This document shows, piece after piece, positions 24,732 through 32,705 of a stretch of DNA of 64,000 bases; position 1 is the first letter of the stretch, and each line of letters starts with the position of its first letter. Position numbers and translations under genes: made by a program. Under the pieces are notes generated by a model. That model had not been told where the DNA came from, did not search any database, and saw only the letters and a program-made list of their open reading frames with translations. The DNA is taken from contig NZ_CP038865.1 of the NCBI RefSeq assembly GCF_004792515.1, forward strand, positions 112,001-176,000, in the 5' to 3' direction. Source of the DNA: Vagococcus xieshaowenii (GTDB lineage: Bacteria > Bacillota > Bacilli > Lactobacillales > Vagococcaceae).

Positions 24732-25694
24732 ATGAAAAAAAGTATAGTAACATTGGTTATTTCAATTATGGCTCTTTTTTTGTGTAGTTCTACTATTATT
24801 AATGCCGATAAAGTAACTAGCAGTGTATCAATAGAAATTAAAAAAGAAAAAAGCCATGATTTGCCCGAAAAGGCTAGATCGCCTAGTGATACTAAATTAC
24901 CAAAAACTAATGAAACAAACACTATATTGTTCTCTATAATAGGAGTATTTATAGTGGGTAATTTAATAAAAAATTTCAGAAAGAAGGAAAAAAAAATGAA
25001 AAAAGTGATTTTAAGTAGTGTTTTAGCATCAGCAGTTATTTTATCAAGTGTTGGAGGAGTAGTAGTAAATGCTGCCGAAATTACAGATGATTCTGCAGTG
25101 ACAGAAGCAGCTGTAAGCGTAACGTCTGTATCAGATGAGGATACACCAGAAATTATCGATCCAGAGGGTAACGATAATGGTGAAACAACTGGACATGGCG
25201 GTCAATTCACTATCGATGCGGTACCGAATTTTGATTTTGGTGAGACAACAGTAGCGGGAGCTACTATTAAATTAGATTCAGCAACAAAATCAGCTGTTCA
25301 AGTATCTGATAGACGTTCTTCAGGTAGTGGTTGGACGTTAAATGTCAAATTAGGAGAGTTTAATAATACAGATCCATCTAAGACAGGAAAAGAAGCTAAG
25401 TTAGCTGGTGTATCAATGAATTTAGGAATTATCGGTGATTTAGTAGCGAATGAAGGAAATAATAATATGGCGCCAGCTAAAAAAGCAATTAAACTTGAAG
25501 CAGGTGGCGGTAGTGATAACCTACTTACTGCTGATACAGATACAGAAGATGTAGTTGGTATGGGACGTGGATCATGGTTAGGTAGATTCTCTGATGGAAT
25601 GACAGAAACTGAAACTAGCTTATTTATTCCTGGTGGGAATTATGAAGGAAGTTATGCAGCTGACTTAACTTGGACATTATCACAAACAGTATAG
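24732..25694 (+). CDS. In-frame fusion of an LPXTG-like anchor protein and a WxL-domain protein
   Basis: One 320-aa frame contains two proteins. Residues 1-88 are a small CscD-like anchor: signal peptide, linker, LPKTN motif (about 56-60), membrane helix and basic tail FRKKEKK. Residue 89 is a second Met (24996) that begins a new signal peptide, VILSSVLASAVILSSVGGVV, followed by a complete WxL domain with SGWTLNVKL and LTWTLSQTV. GAAGGA at 24983-24988 is seven bases before this ATG, so the WxL protein (232 aa) is probably translated on its own. The junction is a run of nine A; losing one A would end the anchor gene in an ATGA overlap. Fusion, slippage or a homopolymer error are all possible. 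Confidence 0.8.
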   Translation: MKKSIVTLVISIMALFLCSSTIINADKVTSSVSIEIKKEKSHDLPEKARSPSDTKLPKTNETNTILFSIIGVFIVGNLIKNFRKKEKKMKKVILSSVLASAVILSSVGGVVVNAAEITDDSAVTEAAVSVTSVSDEDTPEIIDPEGNDNGETTGHGGQFTIDAVPNFDFGETTVAGATIKLDSATKSAVQVSDRRSSGSGWTLNVKLGEFNNTDPSKTGKEAKLAGVSMNLGIIGDLVANEGNNNMAPAKKAIKLEAGGGSDNLLTADTDTEDVVGMGRGSWLGRFSDGMTETETSLFIPGGNYEGSYAADLTWTLSQTV

Positions 25695-25759
25695 TAAAAA
25701 TATCTTATTTGTTATGATAAGAAATCATTTTTTGAAGTATTAACAAGTGAGTGTGTTGA

Positions 25760-25832
25760 GGTTAAATATAGCGGACATAATATTAGCTATATTTAACCTT
25801 TTATTTATAAATAAAAGGTTAAGTATTTTTTA
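25760..25832 (+). terminator. Two overlapping, mutually exclusive hairpins after the WxL gene
   Basis: GGTTAAATATAGC (25760-25772) pairs perfectly with 25786-25798. AACCTTTTATTT (25795-25806) also pairs perfectly with AAATAAAAGGTT (25809-25820), followed by AAGTATTTTTT. The two share AACC, so only one can form at a time. The first could end the WxL operon; the second lies 28 bases before the next start codon. Confidence 0.6.
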
Positions 25833-25848
25833 GTATGGGAGAAGTGAC

Positions 25849-26196
25849 GTGAAAACTAATAAGGAGAATTTACTACAAAAAGATTATTTTAACTACTATA
25901 AATTAGTATGTAATAAATATTCACATAGACAAAAAATCGTATACGAGATAGAAGAAAATATAAGTAAAATGAAAGATTATTTAAGTGAGATTACACCTCA
26001 AAATAGCTTTCAAATTTTTTCTTGTCTTTTAAGGATAGATGAAGAGTTACAACTTCTTGTAGCATTTATTGATGAAAAGGAATTAACAGAGGAAGAAATT
26101 ATCACTATGTCTAAGAGAGATTCTAAAAGATATTTTTTGGATTGTTTATCTGAGCAATATTCTAAAGAAAATATGTCATTACATATGCTTTCTTAA
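25849..26196 (+). CDS. Small hypothetical protein at the end of the WxL locus
   Basis: 115 aa, not recognised. The start is a GTG with GGGAGAA at a proper distance. The product is soluble, highly charged and apparently all helical, with no signal peptide or membrane segment; residues about 25-80 could form a helical bundle (KIVYEIEENISKMKDYLSEI). No DNA-binding motif is evident. It is preceded by two competing hairpins and followed by a terminator at 26350. It may be a locus-specific cytoplasmic factor, or unrelated to the WxL genes. Confidence 0.6.
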   Translation: MKTNKENLLQKDYFNYYKLVCNKYSHRQKIVYEIEENISKMKDYLSEITPQNSFQIFSCLLRIDEELQLLVAFIDEKELTEEEIITMSKRDSKRYFLDCLSEQYSKENMSLHMLS

Positions 26197-26349
26197 TGAA
26201 AAAGTTTGTAATAACTTTTATTCTCAGTGTCATAGAGTGAAATTTATTTATAAATATAGATGAAAACGATAGATCAACATCCTTCTAAGAAAAATAAAAT
26301 AATCGCCTAGAAGATTCTGATGGGAATATTCTAGGGCCATAGTCATAAG

Positions 26350-26417
26350 CGAACAAAAGCACTGAACCTACATGATTCAGTGTTTTTGTTCGTTTCTATA
26401 GGATTTTTTTATTTTTT
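26350..26417 (+). terminator. Terminator after the 115-aa gene
   Basis: CGAACAAAAGCACTGAA (26350-26366) pairs with TTCAGTGTTTTTGTTCG (26376-26392) with one mismatch, followed by T-rich sequence. Confidence 0.8.
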
Positions 26418-26446
26418 TTTGTATATATATCTGTGTTTTTCAAGAT

Positions 26447-26522
26447 TAATCCGAACCTTAAAATGAAAATATGTATTAAAATTCGATTTTTAGTTGTTTT
26501 ATAGACAAATTATAAATATAAT
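26447..26522 (+). promoter_or_regulatory. PurBox-like site and promoter of guaD
   Basis: TAATCCGAACCTT (26447-26459) matches the Gram-positive PurR box core CCGAAC with two differences in the AT-rich flanks, and a weak inverted partner AATTCGATT lies near 26480. TTGTTT/TATAAT with a 17-base spacer (26494-26522) follows. PurR control of purine salvage is inference. Confidence 0.5.
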
Positions 26523-26548
26523 GAAGATAAGATGAAGGGGGTAGCCAC

Positions 26549-27904
26549 GTGAAATACTTTAAGGGATCAATTTTTCATACACCAATTCATGGTGAGTTAA
26601 TTTTTATAGAAGAGGCATTAATTGAGGTAGATGAAAAAGGGAATATTCAGTCAGTTTTTCAACCAGATGATCAACATTATCAAGAGAAATTAGAAATAGC
26701 CAAAACGGATGTTGATTTTGTTGAATTAAGCAAAGGACAGTATTTCTTACCAGGATTTGTCGATTTACATGTTCATGCACCACAATGGCCACAGGCAGGT
26801 GTCGCCTTAGATGAGCCGTTGAATCATTGGTTAGATGAATGCACGTTTCCATTAGAAGCCAAGTATGAAGATGTTGATTTTGCTAAAAGAGTCTATCAAG
26901 ACTTGGTCGATCACTTATTATCACGAGGTACTACAACCGTTTTATATTTTGCAACCGCTCATTTAGAAGCGAGTTTAGCTTTAGCTAAGATATGTGGCGA
27001 GACAGGTCAACGTGCTTTAGTAGGTAAAGTTGTAATGGATCATCCTGAGATGACACCAACTTATTACCGCGATCAGTCAGCCGAACGTGCCTTAGCTGAT
27101 ACCGAGCAATTCATCCATGAGGTTCAACAAATGGCACCAGCATATCAACAAGGTATTTATCCGGTTATTACGCCACGTTTTGTGCCGAGCTGTACCGATG
27201 AGAGTTTGGCAGGATTGGGTGAATTGGCGCGTCAATATGATGTTCACGTGCAATCGCATTGTAGTGAAGGACAGTGGGCACATGATCATGTGATTGAACG
27301 TTTCGGTAAAAGAGACACAGAAGTATTAAGAGAATTTGGTTTATTAACGGAAAAATCAGTGATGGCACATTGTAACTTTATTGATGAGCACGACGGCGAT
27401 ATATTTATCGAAACAGGAACGGCGGTTGCTCATTGTCCAATTTCCAATGCTTATTTTGCTAATGGGGTGCTACCGGTCAAACATTTAAAAGAACAGGGTG
27501 TAGAAATGGGCTTAGGAACGGATATTTCTGGTGGGTTCTCACCAAGTTTGTGGGATAACATTAAACAAGCAGTGATGTCCTCACGTATGTTAGAAGATGG
27601 CGTCGATGTGACGTTACCACCATCAGTTCGCGGGGTAGAAGCCTCACGTATTTCAGTCATTGAGGCGTTCTCGTTAGCCACACAAGGTGGTGGTGAAGCG
27701 TTGAGTTTACCGATTGGGGTTTTTGCACCGGGTTATACGTTTGATGCGCAAGTCTTAGATATGACCGCACAAGCTAATCAGATTACCGGTTATGGCGTTT
27801 TTAATCAACCTGAAGCACAATTACAAAAGTTATTATATTTGGCAACACCTGAAAATATTAAGCAAGTATGGGTACAAGGTCAACTTGTGCACCATAAATC
27901 ATAG
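26549..27904 (+). CDS. guaD: Guanine deaminase
   Basis: 451 aa, amidohydrolase superfamily. Zinc-site motifs are visible: PGFVDLHVHAPQW (about residues 68-80), QSHCSEG (about 236-242), MAHCNFIDE (about 273-281) and GLGTDISGGFSPS (about 324-336). The PGFVDLHVHAPQ form and the SHCSE block fit guanine deaminase, which converts guanine to xanthine and ammonia. GTG start at 26549, seven bases after AAGGGGG. A purine permease gene follows 14 bases on, giving a purine-salvage operon. Confidence 0.9.
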   Translation: MKYFKGSIFHTPIHGELIFIEEALIEVDEKGNIQSVFQPDDQHYQEKLEIAKTDVDFVELSKGQYFLPGFVDLHVHAPQWPQAGVALDEPLNHWLDECTFPLEAKYEDVDFAKRVYQDLVDHLLSRGTTTVLYFATAHLEASLALAKICGETGQRALVGKVVMDHPEMTPTYYRDQSAERALADTEQFIHEVQQMAPAYQQGIYPVITPRFVPSCTDESLAGLGELARQYDVHVQSHCSEGQWAHDHVIERFGKRDTEVLREFGLLTEKSVMAHCNFIDEHDGDIFIETGTAVAHCPISNAYFANGVLPVKHLKEQGVEMGLGTDISGGFSPSLWDNIKQAVMSSRMLEDGVDVTLPPSVRGVEASRISVIEAFSLATQGGGEALSLPIGVFAPGYTFDAQVLDMTAQANQITGYGVFNQPEAQLQKLLYLATPENIKQVWVQGQLVHHKS

Positions 27905-27918
27905 GAGGACGTCAACAA

Positions 27919-29259
27919 GTGGAAGCACGAGTAGAGCAATTAGGTAAAAAAGGTCTAACAGTAGGAGTGAATGACGATATTTCATTCGGTCAGTCGTTAA
28001 TTTTAGGGTTACAACATGTGTTAGCGATGGACGTTTATGTACCACCCTTTATCATCGCAACAGCCATTGGGATGTCATCACCTGATGCGGCTAGTTTAAT
28101 TCAATCAACGTTTTTAGGAGCAGGGATTGCCTCGCTTATTCAAGTGCTATTTTTCTTAAAACTACCTGTGTGCCAAGGGCCATCGTTTGTCCCAATTGGC
28201 GCTATTGTCGGCATTTATTTAGGGTCAGGCGGTATGGCGTCTGTGCTTGGTTCAAGCATTGCGGGAGCAATAGCTATCACGTTATTAGGCTTTACTGGTA
28301 TTTATAAACATATTGTCAGAAATTATATTCCTACTATAGTAAGTGGTACGATTATTATGATTGTTGGACTAACGCTATTACCTTCAGCGTTTAATAGTAA
28401 TATTTATGTCTCTAGCCCAAGTCTATCGATTAATCAAAATATTTTATTAGCGACAATTACCGCAGCAACCTTAATTTTATTTTCGATGTTGGGAGAGTAT
28501 TTCTCTAATTTAGGCAAAGTCTTCCGTATTAGTTCAGTCATTATTGCTTTAGCAGTGGGATCACTTGTGGCGTCGTTTATGGGTGGTTTAGATTTCTCGC
28601 CAGTTGCGGATGCGCCTTGGTTAAGTATGCCAAAATTAGCGTTCTTTGATTATGGACTAGCCTTTGATGTCTCAGCAATTATTACTATGTTGATTATTTA
28701 CATGGTGTTATTAGCTGAAACAACAGGGACTTGGTATGCGGTGAGTGCTGTTACAGGTGAAAAAGTGAGTGATGAACAAATCAATAATGGTGTGATTGGT
28801 GAAGGGCTAGGCTGTTTATTGGCGGCTTTAGTAGGAACAACACCTGTGACGGGTTACTCAACCAATGCTGGTATTATTTCGATTACAGGAGTTGCTAGCA
28901 AAAAAGTCTTCGTCATGGCATCGATTTGGTTTATTTTGTTTTCATTCGTTGGGAAATTATCTGCGTTAATCCATGCTATTCCTTCATCAGTTATTGGGGG
29001 AGTTTTTGCGGTAGTCTGTGTGATTATCATGTTAAGTGGTTTCCGTGTGATTAAAAATGAAGAATTTACTGAACGTGAACTATACATTATTGGGGTACCG
29101 TTAATTGTAGCAATTGGTTTATTATTTATGCCAGTTGAAGTAAAACAAAGTGCACCACAATTTATCCAATACTTATTAGATTCACCGATTGCGCTGAGTG
29201 CGATTGTTGCAGTGCTAATGAATAAATTAATTCCTAAAGAAAAAATTATTAGAGGATAA
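27919..29259 (+). CDS. NCS2-family purine/xanthine permease (PbuX/PucK type)
   Basis: 446 aa with about 14 membrane segments. The family motifs LGLQHVLAMDVYVPP (about residues 30-44), KLPVCQGPSFVPIGAI in segment 3 and the TPVTGYSTNAGIISITGVASK signature (about 308-328) are present. NCS2 proteins of this branch import xanthine, uric acid or other nucleobases with protons. Pairing with guanine deaminase suggests a purine base as substrate. GTG start with AGGAGG upstream; a terminator follows at 29275. Confidence 0.88.
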   Translation: MEARVEQLGKKGLTVGVNDDISFGQSLILGLQHVLAMDVYVPPFIIATAIGMSSPDAASLIQSTFLGAGIASLIQVLFFLKLPVCQGPSFVPIGAIVGIYLGSGGMASVLGSSIAGAIAITLLGFTGIYKHIVRNYIPTIVSGTIIMIVGLTLLPSAFNSNIYVSSPSLSINQNILLATITAATLILFSMLGEYFSNLGKVFRISSVIIALAVGSLVASFMGGLDFSPVADAPWLSMPKLAFFDYGLAFDVSAIITMLIIYMVLLAETTGTWYAVSAVTGEKVSDEQINNGVIGEGLGCLLAALVGTTPVTGYSTNAGIISITGVASKKVFVMASIWFILFSFVGKLSALIHAIPSSVIGGVFAVVCVIIMLSGFRVIKNEEFTERELYIIGVPLIVAIGLLFMPVEVKQSAPQFIQYLLDSPIALSAIVAVLMNKLIPKEKIIRG

Positions 29260-29274
29260 ACATATCGATATATT

Positions 29275-29309
29275 AAAAAGGTTCTTTTCAATTGAAAAGA
29301 ACCTTTTTT
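29275..29309 (+). terminator. Terminator of the guaD operon
   Basis: A perfect palindrome AAAAAGGTTCTTTTC with GAAAAGAACCTTTTTT around AATT. Confidence 0.85.
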
Positions 29310-29576
29310 GTTCGTGTTTTATGAGAGTTTAAATTAAAATTTTCTCATTTTTATTCAAATGAGAAAAAGTGTTCATGCGTTACAATTCATTATAAGTCGT
29401 CTTAATTGCTTGTTTATCAAGACTTTATAGATGTTTATCCCGATGTAAATTTTCAGTAAAAGTGAATAAGGATTAGAAAAAGATTAAAAAAGTGTTGCTT
29501 TTAGATTAGAAAAGTATTAATATTGTTTTTAACTTAAATAAAACATATTTTTAAGAGATGTTAGGGGGAATTTTAT
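29310..29576 (+). promoter_or_regulatory. Upstream region and promoter of oppA
   Basis: TTGCTT (29495-29500), a 17-base spacer and TAATAT (29518-29523) lie 53 bases before the oppA ATG. A perfect 10-bp inverted repeat, TTTCTCATTT (29341-29350) with AAATGAGAAA (29357-29366), lies further upstream and lacks a T tail, so it may be an operator. No T-box or CodY consensus that I would defend. Confidence 0.55.
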
Positions 29577-31247
29577 ATGAAAAAACGAACATTGTACGGA
29601 ACATTAGCGCTTTGTGGGTTAGTTTTAACAGGTTGTTATGGTGGAGAAGACAAAGCAGACGATAACAGCACAGCTACGTCTGGTGCAGCAAGTGGAGATG
29701 CTGCGCAAGTCTTTAATTTAGTAGTTCCTCAAGAAATGCCGTCAGCTGATTTATCAGTGGCAACAGACACTATCAGTTTTACTGCATTAAATAATATTTA
29801 TGAAGGTATTTATCGTTTAGATGAAAATAGTAAACCTCAACCAGCTGGTGCAGCAGAAGCAGCAGAAGTTAGTGAAGATGGTTTAACATACAAGATTAAA
29901 TTAAGAGATGATGCTAAGTGGTCAAATGGTGATCCTGTAACTGCAGCCGATTATGTATTTGCATGGCAACGTACGGTTAAGCCAGAAACAGCCTCAGAAT
30001 ATGCCTACTTATATGAACCAGTCAAAAATGCGGCTGAAATTACAGCAGGTGACAAAGATCCTTCAGAATTAGGGATTAAAGCGACAGGTGATTACGAATT
30101 AGAAATCACATTAACAAAAGCAACACCATATTTTGATTTCTTATTAGCGTTCCCATCATTCTTCCCACAAAATCAAAAAGTGGTAGAAGAGCATGGCGAT
30201 AAATATGCTTCTAATAGTGAGTCAGCTGTATACAATGGACCGTTTACTTTGCAAGAATTTGACGGGCCAGGAACAGACACTGAGTGGGAATACGCTAAGA
30301 ATGACCAATATTGGGATGCCAAGACTGTTAAGTTAGATGAAATCAAAGTAAGTGTTGTAAAAGAATCATCAACGTCACTTAACTTATTTAAAGATGGTCA
30401 AGCAGACGACGTCATCTTAAGTGGTGAATTAGCACAACAAAATGCGAACGACGAAGCGTATCAATCAATGAGCGAAGCGCGTACTAGCTACTTAGAATTT
30501 AACCAACTTGAAAAAGATTCACCATTTAAAAATGTGAACTTACGTAAAGCAATTGCTTATGCGATTGATCGTGAAGCATTAGTGAATAATGTATTAGGCG
30601 ACGGTTCAGTTGCGTCTACCGGTATTATTCCGGCTGACATGGCATCTAATCCAGAAACAAATGAAGATTTCGCCAAAGAAGCAGGCGAACAAGTGGGTTA
30701 CGATGAAGCAAAAGCCAAAGAATATTGGGAAAAAGCGAAGAGCGAGTTAGGCATTGATAAATTAGAATTTGAATTAATGGCTTCTGATGATGATTCAACG
30801 AAGAAAGTTATTGAATACATCCAAAATGCGGTCCAAGAAACATTAGCAGGTGTCACTGTAAAACCAACACCAGTACCGTTCTCAGTTCGTCTAGATCGTT
30901 CATCTTCAGGTGACTTTGATGTTGTATTAGGTGGCTGGGGAGCTGACTATTCAGACCCAAGTAGCTTCACTGACTTGTTTGTAACAGGCAATTCATACAA
31001 CCGTGGTGGCTGGAGTAATGCCGACTATGACAAAGCAGTTAAAGCATCCTCTACAACAAATGCTGCTGATCCAGCAGCGCGTTGGTCAGATATGTTAGAA
31101 GCAACACAAATTTTAGCAGATGACATGGGTGTCGTGGCTGTTTATCAAAGAGCGGAAGGACATTTAATTAATCCTAGCGTGAAAGGGATTGTTCATCACG
31201 CTGCCGGCGCTTCATGGGATTACAAATGGACATATATTGAAGAATAA
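29577..31247 (+). CDS. oppA: Oligopeptide-binding lipoprotein OppA
   Basis: 556 aa, extracellular solute-binding family 5. The lipoprotein signal ends in LVLTGC (Cys about residue 20), then an acidic linker rich in Ser, Asp and Ala. Conserved family segments: SFTALNNIYEGIYRLDE, LRDDAKWSNGDPVTAADYVFAWQR, VNLRKAIAYAIDREALV and GGWGADYSDPSSFTDLF. It captures peptides outside the membrane for OppBCDF. It is transcribed alone: a terminator follows and a minus-strand gene separates it from oppB. Confidence 0.93.
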   Translation: MKKRTLYGTLALCGLVLTGCYGGEDKADDNSTATSGAASGDAAQVFNLVVPQEMPSADLSVATDTISFTALNNIYEGIYRLDENSKPQPAGAAEAAEVSEDGLTYKIKLRDDAKWSNGDPVTAADYVFAWQRTVKPETASEYAYLYEPVKNAAEITAGDKDPSELGIKATGDYELEITLTKATPYFDFLLAFPSFFPQNQKVVEEHGDKYASNSESAVYNGPFTLQEFDGPGTDTEWEYAKNDQYWDAKTVKLDEIKVSVVKESSTSLNLFKDGQADDVILSGELAQQNANDEAYQSMSEARTSYLEFNQLEKDSPFKNVNLRKAIAYAIDREALVNNVLGDGSVASTGIIPADMASNPETNEDFAKEAGEQVGYDEAKAKEYWEKAKSELGIDKLEFELMASDDDSTKKVIEYIQNAVQETLAGVTVKPTPVPFSVRLDRSSSGDFDVVLGGWGADYSDPSSFTDLFVTGNSYNRGGWSNADYDKAVKASSTTNAADPAARWSDMLEATQILADDMGVVAVYQRAEGHLINPSVKGIVHHAAGASWDYKWTYIEE

Positions 31248-31287
31248 GCCCTAAAAAAAGAGTAAAAAGCTTGCTGATAGAAATCAA

Positions 31288-31327
31288 AAAGGGTGTGACA
31301 GACTCAAGTCACACCCTTTGCTTTTTA
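31288..31327. terminator. Terminator between oppA and the DUF3899 gene
   Basis: AAAGGGTGTGAC pairs with GTCACACCCTTT around AGACTCAA, with flanking A and T runs that allow use in both directions. Confidence 0.8.
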
Positions 31328-31335
31328 TTACAGAA

Positions 31336-31683
31336 CTAGCTTAAAAAAGAAGGAATCAATAAAAGGATTGAAATAATTAATAAAGGTAGACCGATTTTAA
31401 ACCAAAAAGAATAGGCCCCCATGCCGACTTCAGATAATGCCATATACGGTGTTTGTTTCTTATCTTTTCGAGTAGTACTTTCACGAATCGAGCGTTGAAA
31501 GTTATCGAAAAAGCCTGAAGCAAAGACCCATAGTAGCAAACCGATGATGATAAAAGGTAGTGCGACCATGAATAAGGTGTTGGATAGGTTAAGGACGGTC
31601 AAGTTGTGTCTAACGATTAACACAACGAGTGTTAATAAAAAAAGAAATAAAGAGAAAATATAAGAAGTGTGTTTTGTTTTCAT
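31336..31683 (-). CDS. DUF3899 small membrane protein
   Basis: About 115 aa from the ATG at 31683, preceded by TTAGGAGC; a longer frame up to 31761 would reach into the promoter and the oppB leader. Three membrane helices (about residues 7-25, 38-60 and 93-113) and a basic loop ESTTRKDKKQ. It looks like the DUF3899 family, whose function is unknown; members often sit near opp genes. It lies antisense between oppA and oppB and is read from its own strong promoter. Confidence 0.7.
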   Translation of the reverse strand: MKTKHTSYIFSLFLFLLTLVVLIVRHNLTVLNLSNTLFMVALPFIIIGLLLWVFASGFFDNFQRSIRESTTRKDKKQTPYMALSEVGMGAYSFWFKIGLPLLIISILLLIPSFLS

Positions 31684-31714
31684 ACCACGTAAGCTCCTAA
31701 CAAGGTTTTTACTA

Positions 31715-31743
31715 AATGTATCGAAAAAAAGCAAAGTTGTCAA
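31715..31743 (-). promoter_or_regulatory. Promoter of the DUF3899 gene
   Basis: On the minus strand a perfect TTGACA (31738-31743), a 17-base spacer and TACATT (31715-31720). It occupies the oppA-oppB gap on the opposite strand. Confidence 0.7.
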
Positions 31744-31763
31744 AAGAATAGGGGGAACCAACA

Positions 31764-32705
31764 GTGAATAGTTTTATCAAGTATTTTTTACAACGTGTCT
31801 TCTTTGGGTTGATTACATTGTGGCTAATTGCGACAGTGACATTTTTCCTAATGAAATTATTACCAGGAACACCGTATACCAATGCGGAGCGTTTGTCACC
31901 AGAAACCATTGAGATGTTAAATAAACAGGTTGGTTTAGATAAGCCGGTGATTGTGCAATATGGTATTTATTTAAAAAATTTATTACAAGGTGATTTTGGG
32001 ATTTCCTTCCAGTTTAAAAATCAACCGGTTGCTAAGTTATTAGCAGGTCGTATTGGACCGTCGCTACAATTAGGGTTACAAGCGATTATTGTCGGAACGT
32101 TTGCAGGGACAATTTTAGGTATGATTGCTGCAATGAAACAAAACTCATGGGCGGATACAGGTTCAACGTTAGTCGCAATTTTAGGACGTTCGATTCCTAA
32201 CTTCGTCTTTGCCGTATTATTACAATACATTTTCGCTGTGAAATTACAAGTGTTACCGATTGCTAAATGGCAAGGACTTGCGTATACGATTTTACCAACG
32301 ATTGCCTTAGCAATGTCACCACTGGCCGATTCGGCACGTTTCATTAGAACGGAGATGGTGGAAGTTTTACATAGTGATTATGTAGAATTAGCACGATCTA
32401 AAGGGTTGAGTCGTTGGCAAATCGCGTTAAAACATGGCTTGCGTAACAGCTTGATTCCATTATTAACCTTATTAGGACCACTAGCGGTTGGTTTAATGAC
32501 GGGTTCATTAGTAGTTGAGAATATTTTTGCCATCCCTGGTATTGGGGAACAATTTGTTAAATCGATTACGACCAATGACTACCCAACGATTATGGCAGTG
32601 ACTATCTTGTATTCAGGTATGTTGATTTTTGTGATTTTATTAGTTGATTTACTTTACGGTATTGTTGATCCACGTATTCGTGTCACAGAAGGGAGTGCTA
32701 GTTAA
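31764..32705 (+). CDS. oppB: Oligopeptide ABC transporter permease OppB
   Basis: 313 aa with six membrane segments. The N-terminal FLQRVFFGLITLWLIATVTF and MKLLPGTPY are typical of DppB/OppB. The EAA loop is ELARSKGLSRWQIALKHGLRN (about residues 214-234), followed by VENIFAIPGIGEQFV. Start is GTG at 31764 with a GGGGGA site. It overlaps oppC by one base (TAATG). With OppC it forms the peptide channel. Confidence 0.92.
   Translation: MNSFIKYFLQRVFFGLITLWLIATVTFFLMKLLPGTPYTNAERLSPETIEMLNKQVGLDKPVIVQYGIYLKNLLQGDFGISFQFKNQPVAKLLAGRIGPSLQLGLQAIIVGTFAGTILGMIAAMKQNSWADTGSTLVAILGRSIPNFVFAVLLQYIFAVKLQVLPIAKWQGLAYTILPTIALAMSPLADSARFIRTEMVEVLHSDYVELARSKGLSRWQIALKHGLRNSLIPLLTLLGPLAVGLMTGSLVVENIFAIPGIGEQFVKSITTNDYPTIMAVTILYSGMLIFVILLVDLLYGIVDPRIRVTEGSAS

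Larger units (their letters stand above)
26197..26548. other. Intergenic region upstream of guaD
   Basis: 352 bases. CCTAGAA (26306-26312) pairs with TTCTAGG (26329-26335) to form a hairpin. A strong terminator follows at 26350-26392. A PurBox-like site and a good promoter (TTGTTT 26494-26499, 17-base spacer, TATAAT 26517-26522) precede guaD. No known purine riboswitch sequence is visible. Confidence 0.65.

Noticed and set aside
26300-26392. Purine riboswitch upstream of guaD
   Set aside because: Hairpins and a terminator occur, but none of the conserved purine aptamer core blocks are present.
29341-29366. Terminator in the oppA upstream region
   Set aside because: The palindrome is perfect but has no T run on either side; an operator is possible but unsupported.
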